From Gymnogyps californianus (taxonomy: Eukaryota; Chordata; Aves; Accipitriformes; Cathartidae): a stretch of 64,000 nt of DNA. The stretch lies in the NCBI RefSeq assembly GCF_018139145.2, contig NC_059473.1:1736001-1800000 (forward strand). Reading direction: 5' to 3'. The position numbers and the translations under genes were made by a program. Positions 36,353 through 50,047 of the stretch are shown one piece after another; position 1 is the stretch's first letter, and the number at the start of each line of letters is the position of its first letter. The notes beneath the pieces are model-generated. The model was not told where the DNA came from and searched no databases. It saw nothing but the letters and a program-made list of their open reading frames with translations.

Positions 36353-39300
36353 AGTCACTGTTAGGCTGGTGCATTTGCTTATTCTAATATCAATAACACC
36401 AAACACAAGCTGACACCAGTGAATTGTTGGAGGGAACACAATACTTTCTTTGATGTACTAACAGCTGCACTATGCTTTGATGTCTCTAGAAAACTGTATG
36501 TTTATCAGAACCTTTTTTAATGGTGAAATTTTACTGCCTTCCGTGGAGCATCAGCCTCTTGATTTTTTTCTATACATTCTGTAAGATGGTTTTTAAGTTA
36601 GTTAACGCTTTCAGAGCTGTTGGTTAGAAGTCACTGTGACTCATGAAAAGGTACCTCATTTTTCAAACCAGGTATGCTTTTCCTTTTGTTTTTTTTGCTG
36701 GTTGCTAGGTGTTTTATGTAAATGTTTTTTATTTACACCATCTCTTTGGATGCTGCAGTGAAACCTAATTTTGCATGCCATGTGGTGTCAGCTTGTGATA
36801 AATGGAAGCCATTGTTGCTTCCGTAGGAAACAATGACAGCCAAGAGGGACGATTTGCTGCAGTCCACAGGAATGCAAAAATATGTCACTGCTCTCTACGG
36901 CTAATGAAGACAAACCCTTGGAGCAAGCCCTTTTGAGGGAGAAGAGAATGCTTTTGTGTAAGACTTAAGTCTATCATTTTTTTCATATTAGAGCACATTA
37001 AACAAGAAAACAGCTGATTTACTCTAGGCTTTCCCTCCATACTAAAAGAAAACAATTGTTTGAGAGACTGAAGGACAAGTTTTATTAAGAATATTTCTCC
37101 GGTATTTTTCTGTGTACTTTTCACTGGTATTCCCAACAGATTTTCCCCTGTATTCTTGTGTTGGAGAGACTCAACATTTTAACTCAAAAATTTAATTTGC
37201 AGCTTTTCATAAAACAGACAAGAGCAAGTTATTACCTGCAGTACTTAAACTGGCCCCTCTTAAATGCTGGAGGAGTTCATGTGCGCACTTCACTGCGGTG
37301 AGAGTAATGAAAAATCAACTGTCAGCTTTCTACTTCAAGACAGACATACTTGTCCTAACTATATATAATCCTACTAGACTTACATGTTCTAGAAGTTTTT
37401 CTCACAGACTAGTAGCAAAATGGAAAAATAATCCGTGAACATTTGGGGGAAAATTATTTGAGATAGTGTTTACTTAGTGCTTTAGATCCTGTGTTATAAT
37501 CAATGAAAACACACCCCTATACAACATGCTGTGATAATTCTTCATTTTTCTTCAGTTAACAGAAAAATGTATGAAACGGCTCTAATTTAGCCTTCCGTTG
37601 TACAAACTCAGCTTCCATTGGTATCGATGAAAACTGCACTAGTTTACTAGCTGCATCTCTTCAGTTTCTACCATTGTTGCCGTATTAATAATAAATTGGC
37701 ATTTGTAGATACAGGTCTTACCAAAATTATCAGATCTGTATCTATTGTAATATAGTGGGGATTTTCCTGATCCTGTGCATTACAACTTTTCATTTCTCAT
37801 AATGAGCTGTAAGTTTTTTAAGTAACTTGACAAAGTGTGGGGAGTGGGAGTAGAAGAGAGGGTAAAACCAATGAGAACTAAAACACTCTGTAGGAACACC
37901 AACACAGATATTAGGCATAAGGAGCCAATCCTGAAATGAATTGCAGCCTTTTGGGACATCTAGTATGTTCTAAATAAACCTACAATGTCAGATGTCAGAG
38001 GTCAGCACAGTAAAATATGAATACCTCAGTAAAGCTATCAGATAATCTCTGTAAATTCAGTTCTTCCTGCAGTCACAGAGAACGCAATTAGGATATTCCA
38101 GGCACTTGGTTAAACAACTTCATAGCTAAAGGGGAAAACAGTGCTGTGTCCGTGGCACTCCTGCATACTTTCTCTGGATGGATTTTTTCACATGAAGTAG
38201 CAGAAGCCCAGCGTTATATTTAATCGGATATTTATATAACACACACAGAGATCCCAAAACTGTGTTAATTTACTGTTAAGTTTTGCAAAGTACAATTTTA
38301 GACAAGATGTCTTAAAAGAACGAAATGCCAAAATTAAAATCAGTGGAAGACCAAGTTAACATGATAGAGGGGATGTTGCCATTGCATCTAATGCCTTCTC
38401 AGTCTCATGAATGCCCAGAGCATCTTCACTAGCCAGCTTTAATTTTGTCACTTCAGAAGCACCTGACCCTTGATCCTGGACTGTCTTATTTGTAGTCCTG
38501 TGCAAATAGCATGTAGTGCACATCAACTGTGTTTTCCAAAATAACACTATATGAATATTTTTCTCTCCCATCTGGAGTTTTTTGGAGATTCTGTCAATGC
38601 CAGCTCACCTTCCTGAATAAATTAATTCTGTATTCTCCAAGTAGAGCAAATATCACTGGAAGCACAGGTATTATTACTTTAAATAATGAAGAAATGTCTA
38701 GTACAGGATAAGAGGGTATGTACATGACAGATTAAATCAGAAAATTTATTGCCACAGGACAACTGTTAGGCATGTATGTTATTCAGTTGTACTAAGGCAA
38801 TATAATGATGCTCATTAAAGTCAAAGGCAAGTCAGTGTCACTTGAAAAAGAAGTTGGACTGTTAACCCATGTCATCAGAGGAGGAGTCTGAGGGAACTTG
38901 CATTCTTGAATTTGAAAATGATCTAAAGAATCATCAGGTGCCATGGACAAGCTCAGAGTTAAGTTTCTTTCATTACGATGAGAATAATTTCAAAATTAAT
39001 AATTGCTGTTAGTACTGTCCATATTCCAGTAGAAATGGCTAGACTACCTAAATCCTTACTAGTGTGACTGGTTTCTACTCGTGAGTAACATTGCTACTCA
39101 TGGCTTACATGAGTGTTTCTAGGCTCTGATTCATATTCCCTAAAAGCATTACATGTTGTGTAGTTTATTTCATATGCAGTTTAATTCATATGTTAATCAG
39201 ACTATAAATACCCAGTCCAATGCCTGTCCTGCCCTGTACCACACCAGTATACCTGTACTTCAGTCTTTTTGATGACTTCTCCTCTATATTAGATCTACTT

Positions 39301-40303
39301 TTTGAAGATATTTCATTTGTTCTGAGCTTCTCTGGTGAACTCATAGTAGCTGTACTGGCTGTCTGATTGTGTCCCTCTGCTGTGCACTCTGGAAGATCTA
39401 TTATCCAAGTATATTTATCTTCTCTGCTTTCTAAGCTTGTTACTTTAACAGATTTGTTGTTTCATTGGTGACACTTTATTTTTATTGAGCATTAAGTGAA
39501 AGCATTTCATTAGTCATTGTACATATGGAGAAATCACAGTTCCATTTAATTTGAACTTGTTACAAACTACATTTCTATATTCTGAAGATAGCTTTCTCTT
39601 TTATCAGTGACATCATCAAACAATATAACACACAGAACCTTCCTGTCATAGAAGAAAAAAAATCTGGGATAAATCTTCCTCATCCTCTCTTGTTCCATTT
39701 GTCTCTTCAGATATATACAACTTGGGCTAAACCCCTGTATTCTGTGGTGCCCAGGACCTCTAGTCGTCATTTGGGGCTCCATTGTGCTATGTGCTGTACG
39801 GTAGAACAGAGGAGTTTACCGCCCTAAGGCGTTCACACTGCTAGGTTGGACAGAAGGCTACATAGAAGTTGGCTATAAACCAAGGTATTTGCTCCTCGCG
39901 CGTCCCTGGTAAGCTGTTCTGTTCCTTGAGCCTCAGATGCAGTCTTCATGGGTTGTTCCCAGGCAGCAAATTTCAGTCCAGAAGGAAGCTGCAAGGGAGG
40001 AATTTTGTAAGAGAGCTCTAGCGGAAGGCTCCTAAGCCTTCTCTCACAGATTTTGGCATGAGTGTGGGCTATTATTAGGAAATAAATGCAATGTGGAAGA
40101 GATGGGTCTTGTTTTATCTCTTTTTTTTTAATCGGATTTTGTGAGCCAGAGACTAAAAAAAGTAGAGTAAAATCTTCAAAATGTGCTGACATTTTAGGAC
40201 TTTTTGTAGTGGATACTAAACCCAGAAGTTCCCAGTATTGCTGTCCAGAATGTGCACTTGAGTCTTCAGAGTGTTTACTGACTTTTTCTGACATTTGGAT
40301 GTA
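36353..40303. other. No gene seen
   Basis: The minus-strand frame at 39833-40294 is the longest on that strand here (153 codons) but has no bounding signals and a disordered mix of residues. I take it as chance. Short direct repeats of GTCAGA lie near 37988. Confidence 0.4.
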
Positions 40304-40373
40304 TTGTTAGGAGCTTGGTCATGAGGAATTTCTTTAGAAGCTGTGCTACCCAGTGTGTCTGGATCATTGATCT
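40304..40373 (+). repeat. 70-bp direct repeat, copy 1
   Basis: It begins TTGTTAGGAGC and contains GAGGAATTTCTTTAGAAGCT, which is identical in copy 2 at 41459-41528. By eye about 60 of 70 positions match, and most differences are transitions. No terminal motif identifies the family. Confidence 0.7.
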
Positions 40374-41458
40374 ACGAGCTAAAAAAAAATCCTTCAAGGG
40401 AACAATGAGAGGATGAAGGCAGTTATGTTCTCACAGGTCACCAACCTGGCCTACAATCACCCATACTGGCATGGTGAGGAGATGCAGATTATCCTCCTGT
40501 GCCAAAAAAGAAGGCTTCTGCCATGGGGTGAGAGAATTCAATCATGGGAGAGGTTAGACAGTGTCCCCACTGCTGTTCTCCCTGGGGTGTGAGTGGAGTC
40601 TGGGCTTGTTTTGTGCTGCTTTCATGAGACAGAATGAAGGAAGAAGCGAGCAAGTGTTAGCCTGGCATTCAGGTTTCACTCTCCTGCCCTGTCTAGTCTT
40701 TCATTTGCCAGGTCTTTAATGTTACCTCGGTGTCTGAATGTTTGTGTGTCTGCTTTGGTCTGGAGAATTGTAGCTATCTAAGTCAGGCATAAGTGTTGAG
40801 CAATCTTAAAAAAGGATGGAACAAAGGAGAATTGGTGGCTGCGCTTGTTGCTTCTACCCTCCTCTCTTGCTGACCATCTTCTGCAGTGAAATTTAGTGTG
40901 GAGAGAAGCCTAAAATCCAGTTGGTCCAGCTATGATCTGAATTGCTCAACCTTTACAAACTAGATACTGTGCTGTCTTTTGCTAATGATGTGGTTCCTAT
41001 TTGCAGAGTAACTGTACAGAATGTGTAGTATAGTGCCTCATCTTTCAGCCCATGAGAGAATTTTTCACTGTAAGGGATTACCAGCAGCCTCTGTAATCCT
41101 GCTGTAAAGCGTTCTTGCACTAGCTAGGAAGCCCTCTGTCCTGGTTTAGGTGATGGAAAGCAGCAGAATCCTGCGGTGAGCTCAGTTTGATTGATACAGT
41201 CCAGCATAAAATGGCAAAACTTATGGCTGAGGCTTCTTGCTGTTCCTGGCTGTGTTGTTTGCTCCATTACACACTCTTCCTTCCTGGGCGGTGAGAAGCT
41301 CTTGTCAATAAGGTATCAATGTTTTTCTCCACAGTACTTTTGAATATATAAATATAAGAGGAGCTTCAGGGAAGATAGATTTTTTTTATTTTTTTTAATC
41401 CCTTGAGATATGGTTCAGGATGGTGGGTAGGAATTAGGTAGACAGACATATGTGCATG
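40374..41458. other. Interval between the two 70-bp repeats; no gene seen
   Basis: About 1.08 kb of unremarkable sequence with an A9 run near 40381 and T-rich runs near 41380. No frame is worth reporting. Confidence 0.4.
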
Positions 41459-41528
41459 TTGTTAGGAGCTCAGTCACGAGGAATTTCTTTAGAAGCTATG
41501 CTACTCAGGATGTCTCGGTCATTGGTCT
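41459..41528 (+). repeat. 70-bp direct repeat, copy 2
   Basis: This is the partner of 40304-40373, in the same orientation and 1155 bp away. It could be a local duplication or two members of one dispersed family. Copy boundaries are sharp on the left (TTGTTAGGAGC) and fade on the right. Confidence 0.7.
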
Positions 41529-44500
41529 GTCACCTTGTGATGTGAGTTACCAATCTGTTTGCACACCTGGATGGGCAGAGTTCTGGTTAGTTGGACATTC
41601 TTGAAAAGAAACATGGGAGAAGATGCCACAGTTGTGCAGGAAACCCCATTCTAGAGAAGTTGAAGGTGGCATTATTCAAGACTTTTGCATTTGCATTGTG
41701 GAATGGAGACAGTGAATAATTAGCCATATTATTGTCTCTATAGCACTGATGTAACAGAACTTGTGAGATTTAATCTATATGTCTGGGATAGTGAATTTCT
41801 GAAACCTCTTACGATTAATCAACAGTTGTAATTGCAATAGATTAGTCTGTCACTCATCAGCCTAAAATGTTGCGTTGCGTTCAGCTGACTAGTGCTTCAT
41901 GAGAACGTGGCTGTTTCTAGTCCAGTGGCAAGTTCATCAATTCTATCCTTCCATAATATGAATGCTAAAATAGCTGAAATACATGACATTATGGCTTATT
42001 ACCAGACTCTACGGCTAGTTATGGGTTGGGAATGGTATCCTGCCCTAGGCTTTGACTCACAAAACCGCAGCACTGAGGCTATGTTTACAAGGCAGGCTGG
42101 CTGCTACTTGTATCTGATGGTAGAGCTTCACCTCTCTTCTATGTATGGCTACTTGTGAAGAGCAGTGAAGCAGCCTGAAATGGCAGTATTTAAGCATTAT
42201 GTTGCGCTGTCATTTTACATGCCAGCTTAAACAGTAATACCCTCATATTTCTGTGACATGTAGCATTATCTGTGTGCGTTGTGGCAGTGGATGGTCAGCA
42301 TGTTTAATAAAGCAGCAGCTACTGGTAGGAACAGAATACGCTTTACAATCAAAATAACTTGTAAGGTACTATTAAGTCTTTTCCAGTCAATCTTTAGTTA
42401 TAGGGTGGGGTTGAAGTCAATGAAAATGCTGCCATAGGCTTTAACGGTAGTTGGATCCGGCCCTGTAATGGCACTTTATGCTCTAATTGTCTCAGAGGAC
42501 TGTAGCTTTCATCTAGTCGCAAGTTAATGAAATTGCGAAGTCAGTGGTTCCAGCCTAACAAAAGGAATGGAGCCTCAGTTTAATACGTGTTTCCCATTTG
42601 TAGTAAGTAATGGGAGCAGGACAAAATGCGATCTTTGAAAAAGGACGCAGCCCTGTCGTTGTATTTCTTTGGCACAAATCAATGGGGATTAAGCTGTGAC
42701 CCATGGAAGTTCCTACTAGAACTCTTCTATGAATACAACTGCTGTCGCTGCACATGGGAGGGGAAGTGGTTTGTGCAACCACAGAGTGTCTGTGAAACAC
42801 TGCAGTTCTAACCAGGGGTGAAAGTGGGGAATATCTGATGTGAAGTGAGTAAACATCAAACATAACGGCTAATGAATGTGATAGGGCCAAAATGTGTAAA
42901 GTTTACTCTAGGAAATCATCCTGTTGAGCAAGTGCTGGTGTCCTGAACGCTGTCCTGACCAAGACTTTATTTGAATTTAACAGTACCTAAAGAGAGAGAT
43001 TTACTGGGAGCTCTACAGGTGGTCTAGAAACCCTTTGTAGCACAGCTCAATACAGTTGTGCCTGTGGTCTTCCCTCTGCCTCCAGTCCCTGTCCACTTGT
43101 CCTGCAAGAAGGATGTTTTTCAATGTGAAACCTCTTTGTCAGTGCTTGAGAGGAGATGCGAGAGCAATAGAATCATTAAAAAATACTAATCTTCATTTGT
43201 TTAATTTTTAATGACTCAAAAGAATGTGCAGTTTACAGAAGCCGAGAAGCAGTTAAGCTGCCTGGTGCTTAGGGAAGGTGAGTATTGCACAGAGGTTTGG
43301 CACTGATCTTCTCATTCGTGTTCTCTTTAATCTTTCCCTGTTCCTTCCTCCCTTGACTAGACTGCCTGGAAACAGCTCTAGACAGTGGAATGTCTCTGAA
43401 GGTAGCATGTGCAACATCGGCAATGGTCTCGGCTGCTCTGTGCTTATTCTTGTGCAGAGAATAATACAGAGAAAACATTTATTCACTGCAAATGTCAATT
43501 AAAACATTAATAAAATGACAAGGTAGAATGTGGGCAATTCAAGCAGCATTCATCCCACTGCTGAGTATCCAAATAGCTGCTTGGTAAGAAAAGTGTCTCA
43601 TTACCTTCCTTTCACTTCCAAATCTGCCAAAACTCCAGCGAGCTCCCTTCAGCCCTCTGCAAAGTGATCGTAATGCACACAAACGCCCAGAAAATGTCTC
43701 TCAGAATCAAAGTTGCTCTCCATGATAAACAATGAATATTGATTTGAACTGAAGACATTTGGCTTGAGAGGTATGGCTTAGCCCAGTCCAAGCATTTGGC
43801 TGATGGAACAGAACTGCTGTTAGTGAAGTGGCTTTGCTTGACATTGTTTTGCATCATGTTCAGGAGTCTTATCATCACATAGACAGCTAAATTACCTTCA
43901 GACGTTCATTTGTTCATTGTCTGAGTTTCTTGCATTACTGCGATGAGTTCTACCACATGGAATGAAATCTAATCAACAAAAACTAAGACCCCCTTCCTGT
44001 GACATTGCTACATGTTGGTACAGTGCATGCTGACAGGGGTGGTTTACAGTAATGTGGCTGGGGGTATAAGCTTGCTTCAATTAAAAAAAAAACAAACAAC
44101 CAAAACAAACCATTTCCAGACTGTTTTATTGTGAACTTGTAGACTTGTTCATTTTTTAGCCTAAGCATCAAAATAGTTCTGGAATACAAAATTACAGAAA
44201 AGGAATTTTGTTTAATAGTGAATGATTTTATAATGCTTTTTGCATATTTGGGATGCTTTATAAAGCTATAAACTATTTTCAGCTAGCAATTGCTATTCCT
44301 GTCACTGAAATGGGTCAATACACTGTGTCTTTACATGATTTATATTAACCTTAAATATTAACATTGCAAAGGCAAGATATCCTGACAATGTCATCATGAC
44401 CTGTATCTCTAGGCTGAGTGATTTCTCAGACCATTGGAAGCAAATGCTTTTGGAAGCTTTGGTTCCCCCTAACAGAAATAGCAGAAGGAATTTGCTAGAA

Positions 44501-47344
44501 CAATGATGGGCATCTGGCTTTAGGCATTCAGCTAGGACTTGGAAGATCTGTGTTTGATTCCTAGCTCTGAGCTCCTCCATCCACATAGTGACTGTGAGCC
44601 AGTCAATTTTTGAGCATCAGCACTTCCTCTAAAGGATGATGCTTTCCTACTCTGCAGGAATCTTGAAAGCTTATCATGAATTTAAGGTACCAAGGCACAA
44701 TGATAATGGTGGCAATATTACTAGATCGACTGTGCCAGCCATGCCTAGCTTTAATTAGCTGTACTGCAAGCCTGCTGATGTGGTAAAATGTTAAACAGCC
44801 AAAATCCAAATCTCGGGAAATGTCTCTGAATATTCTAACACTCATCTAAAATACTGCCTCCTGATCTCCTAGGTTACAGGAGCTTATGTCACTAATTGGT
44901 CAATGAGTCTGCAGCACCAAGGATGACGTGGATGAGGCTAGAGTATAGCAATTACAGCTTAAGAGATTTTGTGAAGAATTCAGTGAGAAGGGATGGTTGG
45001 GCACGTATACAGAGGATCTAATAAAGGTCTAATAAAGATTCCTATGTTTGTTTACACAGACCTATTGCCTAGTGAATTACTCTGAAGAGGAGACTCAGGC
45101 TGCAGGATTACTGTAAGAATCGTATTTGGTAAATCATGTTTTTTGTGACCGAATCATTGGTACAAAACAAATCTTTTGGAGAAGCCAAATTTGCTTGTTT
45201 TGTGCACACCTCACATACACATGCCTGCACCTTTACATGCTGCAGAATTCATCCTTTGAGTAGAGTAGGTATTTGCCGTATATCCCTTGAATTGCTTTGA
45301 TGCTTGCTTGGTAGCAAGTTAAAATAGTGAGTCAGCTAATTGAGCTTGAAGAACAGTTTAATCCTATTCCAGCACATAAGGCATAGTCTTTTTTGTTTTT
45401 CTTTCAATAATGCTGGTTCATGCACTATTCACAGATGTTAAGAAACATGTTTTTAAGCAGTCTGTCTAATCTAAAAAAAGTGTGGATCCACAACAGATAA
45501 ATGAGTGTTATGTTTTGTAGTCTCTGTCAATGGGACCTCCGATTCACTTCATCTGTGCCTTGTTTTATTACCATTTTTACAAACATCACACAGATGGGGA
45601 TAGTTTGCCAAAGTGTTTGGGTATGATTTTTGCTCATACGCTTAACCTGTAGCGAAGATCTGGACTGGAAGAAGCATGTACCAATGAAACAATGCATTAC
45701 TTTCTCTGTGTGAGACAATACATTCAGAAAGAGAACAGCAGCCCCTTGCTTCATCCAAAAGGAAAAGTGTAAGGGTCAGATTTGGCTAGTGGGGCCTCAT
45801 TAATAAAGCTGGCCTTTCAATAAGTGTTTGGGTATAGGGAGAATTCCTGGTGTGAGAAGCCTTATGCCTTTAGGGTTGTGTCATAGGGCCCTGCTGTGGC
45901 CTTGCAGTACTGCTTGTTGCCTGTGGAGAAACAAGTTTGAGTTCGTTATTCCAGGGAGTCCATAGTAAAACTGTCTTTAGTACCTGTGACTGTTTCATGC
46001 TTGCTGTGGGAACTCTGAAGTTGGCTGCTTTCCAGTGCTCCTGCACTCCTGTTCAGTATGACCTTCAAAGGAGAAGCAGTCAGATTGTTCCATGGTAGAA
46101 AGGCCTGTTCCCGTGGCGTGAGACTCGATATGCCACAGGATGGTCAGCCACTCCGCTGACCTCACTTCCTTCACCTTCCTGATAGCTTTATACACATAAC
46201 CCAACAACAGGGACAGTCTGTGGCAGGACAGCAAAATCTTGCTGTTTTAATCACCACCACATTCCATAGTACTCTGCTGAAACAGGGGCATGCAGATAAT
46301 GGATATTTTATTTCAGTACTTTGTGTATATTGAGCAATATATTTCCCTACTTATGTGTCAGAGCTTGAAAGGACTATCCATTTTTAATGAGCTATACCAT
46401 GCATAGCTAATGTAGAAACTTAATTTTAGATACAGATTTTGGTTTTATGCATTAGGGAACCATGTAAATTGCTGCTGTGAGTTAGGATGACACAAGAAGC
46501 GTGGTAGTCAGTGGTGGCCCAAAGACCCAGGCACAGGTAAAGGTGGTCTTCCTGATGCCTGAATCCCAGCCGATAGATATTGTCAAGTATGAGCTGCTAC
46601 ATATGTAATGTAACAGTCTGTTCCAGTTAGCCCATTCCAGAGCCTCTTAAAGGCTCACTTCCCTGCAGGCAGGGATTAAAAACAAATAATCTGGAAGTGG
46701 TACTAGCTCAGCTAATAAGCAAAGGAGCAGGGTACTCAAGTTGAGCTGGGGAGCCATACTGTTGCATTGATAACAGTATCTAGATAGCTTATTCTAGCCC
46801 AGCTGTGGGTGCCTGGCACTACCTACCGAGGACTGTGTTCTAAAGATCCTACCCGAAGGGGAACTCCACAGTACAGCTGCTGTATTGAAATGAGGTGCTT
46901 CTCTAGCTCGGAATCCAACCTATTTGGCCACATCCTCAAGCCAGCTGATCTTAATGTTCTGGTGGTACACAGCTTGCATAAAGCTGGCCTAGGGGTCCCA
47001 ATGAGTAATTCCATTTCACTGGAGCCCAGTGATCTGAGTCCTCACCTGCCTGCATGATAATTTAAGTCTGCCATGATCACATTACTGTCAGCGCATCCCA
47101 GAATGTTCTAGGGTAGAAATACAAGAGGTCAAACTCTCAGTCAAGCCAGACAAAGAGACAGAAACACAGCGAGAGGAGTTTTTCCCAGCTTTGTTTTCTG
47201 TTGTATCACACTTCTTTACCTGTTTTGCTTACTGCAAAACGACAGTTCTCTTTCCATGCTCTGGAGTGCTAGTTTGGGGTGCAGTGTAGACTGTTTTGTT
47301 TCTCATAATTCTGTCTTGTTTTTATTTTTTGTATTATTTTTCAG
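41529..47344. other. No gene seen
   Basis: The frame at 41892-42158 and the overlapping frames around 43253-43502 show no splice structure. A short direct repeat TCTAATAAAG lies at 45020. The tract before 47345 is a strong pyrimidine-rich acceptor. Confidence 0.4.
42408..42467. repeat. Worn ancient sauropsid-type repeat fragment
   Basis: GAAGTCAATGAAAATGCTGC ... GGATCCGGCCCTG resembles a pattern I know from turtle, crocodile and bird DNA (a 'gaagtcaatgg' block ending in 'ggatcaggccc'). The family name is uncertain and the match is by eye only. Confidence 0.35.
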
Positions 47345-47543
47345 CAGTCAAGGAGAATTGTAAAGTACTACATTTATGCTGATTGCAAGTGGCAGAGCAA
47401 TACCACCAAGGCCTCTGTGCCCCAGGAAATCACCGAGGCCCTTTATGGCTGGTGAATCTATTCATCTAGAAGCACCTTTTTGTAGCGTTCTCCTTCCCCT
47501 GCCAGTTGTTTATTCATGCATCAACAATGAGGAGCAATTGAAG
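47345..47543 (+). CDS. Exon candidate, terminal or 5'-start alternative
   Basis: A long T-rich tract and TTTTTCAG acceptor end at 47344, and GAAG precedes a GTGAGC donor at 47544. In phase 0 the frame runs 36 codons (starting QSRRIVKYYIYADCKWQ, ending ITEALYGW) to TGA at 47453. That would make it a terminal exon for a gene splicing in from 34877. Alternatively ATG 47376 opens 56 codons to the donor (starting MLIASGRAIPPRPLCPRK), which would make this a first coding exon with a stop just upstream. Both readings are plausible, the presence of a good donor favours the second, and neither protein is recognised. A third possibility is a non-coding exon. Confidence 0.25.
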
Positions 47544-50032
47544 GTGAGCTTACTTCTTGCACTTGTAGCATATTAAAATTAAAGAGCTGTGCTTCCAAGA
47601 ATTGTACTCTCCTCCCTCAAACAAAAAAGAAAGACCTGAGCAAAGTGCGGCAGGAGATATGATATGAAGCTCATTCAACTCATGTAATCAAATACAGAGA
47701 TTCACAAGATCAAAGGGCACCTGGGTAAATTAAAAGAAAAGCCTGCATGGAACGGATCCATCTCTTGAGCAGCTTCATATGGATTAGAATGATGTGTGAA
47801 GCCTTATCAATCAAAGCAAAGATTAATATGGCTGGGAATGAACCATTGGTCAGAGTACACTTCTGGTTTGGATTCAACAAAGGGTAAAAATAGTGATATA
47901 GACTTATATCAGTGAAATGGGGTGGTAGCTTTCTTAGACCTTAAAGAAAATGACCGTCAAAGTCACTGAGAGTCTTTGCATTAGCATTTTGTGATGCTGG
48001 ATTGGGGTGAGGTTGTGTCCACAAGATGTATGTCACCACTGTAGCCATACAGGAGGACCACAAGATGCTTGTGGTACAGTGCAGCAGGGAGGCAGGGCAG
48101 GGAAGTGAACATTGTGGGTAATGGGTGAGTACAGGCAGTGGCGAATCAGAAACTTTCAGCAGTGTTGAAACTAATTGAAGCAAGCAGAGAGAGTGAAATG
48201 TGCAGAAAAGGACAGCACATTCCTGGGAACATTATAGCAAAGACACTGAGACAAACTCAAACCTGAAATAAGCGTGAGTGACTCACATGGACTTCAGTGG
48301 GAGCTGAAGCTGTTCAGGCTTGTGCAGAGGTTGGTCCAGTTTAGCATAAATTATTTTCTAGGGCACAAATGAGAGCATCTCTACTTGCCCAAGGAGTGTT
48401 TTTTATTGCAAAAAGCCTCTTGTTCCAATTCTTGAAATTTCCCACAATGCCAGCTGAGCTCAAGGCACTCCAGCATCTGTAAGGCACTGCTCTTGAGTGT
48501 CAAGGAGATAACGATCTGAGGCCAATAAGCAGAGTTTAGAGGAACAACACATACTTGACTCTGTTATCATAAATTATCCCATATCCTTCCTACAACACAA
48601 GTTGCCAGGCCATCCAGATACATCTGCAGGGTAAACACATGTCCATAATAATTGAGTGCTTATGCCCTGCTTTGTTAAGCCCTCTACTAGTTCCAAAGTC
48701 AGTGGGGGTAAGTAATAGATCCTCCAGCCAAGTGAGATGATTGTATACTCATTTACATTTCAATGTCTGCATTGCTCTTCCAGTTCACAGCTCTTTTATG
48801 GCAGTGTTGATGATATCTGGGCACTGGGAACAAAGTGACAGATCTGAAGGCATATGTCTGTGTGCTAAGCTCTTTCTGTGGCAATTAAAAATCACAGTAC
48901 TTTGACCCTTGAAAACCTTATCTTCAGAGCTGTGAAGCTTCAGAGGCGCTAAGCACTGACAGCCTTGCTGCTTTGCCCTGTTCTCCAGTCTCCACGTACT
49001 TTATTCCTTTTGCCTTCTTAAAGCGAGTATAGCAAAATGTGTGTGTGTGCAGTGGTCTCGGTGGTACAGCCTCTGGTGCCACACAAAAGGAGCATCTGTC
49101 TTGATCGTAGTATGAGTAGTCTGAGTACTTAAATGACAGGTCTGTGCTGAATATCAGTCTTCATTAGTAATGAGCAGAGATTCCCATGCAAGGAGTGGGA
49201 ATTTTAAGATTGGCAAAACTATGAAATTGAGACAAGTTGATTACTAGGGCTTACTGCTAATTTTAGGCAAATTTTCAACATTTGGCTAGGCCTTTACCAG
49301 TCTTAAAGGAGCTGTATGTTCATACCAAAATCCATAACCTTCAAAGCCTATAGACCAGTGTTACTAGTTCTGATGAGTAGGGGGTCACTTCATCACTGAA
49401 AAATGCTGCAGAGCCTGCAAGCAACTGTGCACTGCTGTGGTACTCCCTCCGCAAGTCAGTGCGGAAGTGCTGCAGAAGCATAACATGCAAATGCAGTATT
49501 TCTATGTGATGGCAGGACATCTTATTGTAATTACTTTGGAGGGACTAAGAGATTTGGGAGGCTCCAAGCAGTCAGGAAAGGGACGGAGAGGATAGGGTGT
49601 GAAGATCTCTTAACCACTTCCTCAGTGTTTGGTGCATGACTGTGACTGCGTGATTTATTGTACCTAAATCTTAAGTGGAGGGTATAGGATCTCAGAGCTT
49701 TGGATTCCAGCACAGCAACGTATGGGGCTAGAAAGAGGCACAGATAGATCTAGATCCACAGAGGATATTCACATTGCTTGAGCCCATGCACTGTTCCACC
49801 TTTAAATTATGAACAAAAGGCCTGCTTTAAATTGCTAGGCCATTTTCCCACCAATTTTGCTGTTCCTTAGAAGAGCCATAGTTTTTTGCTCAGCTGGCTG
49901 CTCATGGTTTAAACATCATTTATGCTCACTTCTTTCTCTTATGACTGTAAGAATAACTCAGTCTTCTCCATTAGACAATTCTTCGATATTAATTGCAGGT
50001 TTATTAGCTTGCTCAGAAGTGTTCATTGTTTG
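47544..50032. other. No gene seen
   Basis: Unbounded short frames only. A short (GT)n run lies near 49038. The old repeat at 48285 is listed separately. Confidence 0.4.
48285..48345. repeat. Worn ancient sauropsid-type repeat fragment
   Basis: GGACTTCAGTGGGAGCTGAA followed by GCTGTTCAGGCTTGTGCAG matches the remembered pattern 'gacttcaatgggagctgagggtgctcagcac' of archosaur and turtle genomes. Family and ends are unknown. Confidence 0.4.
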
Positions 50033-50047
50033 CACAGCTGAGCTGTG
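50033..50047. repeat. 15-bp palindrome CACAGCT-G-AGCTGTG
   Basis: Perfect seven-base arms around one G. It contains a CAGCTG E-box, the core for MyoD/Tcf-type bHLH dimers. Regulatory use is inferred. Confidence 0.5.

Noticed and set aside
39833..40294. 153-codon minus-strand open frame
   Set aside because: No splice or promoter context, disordered residue mix and no family resemblance; expected by chance in 64 kb.
43612..43670. Minus-strand mini-exon giving WSFGRFGSERK, reminiscent of RFamide peptides
   Set aside because: It lacks the Arg-Phe-Gly-Arg/Lys amidation and cleavage site and any signal-peptide exon; the donor is GTAATG only.
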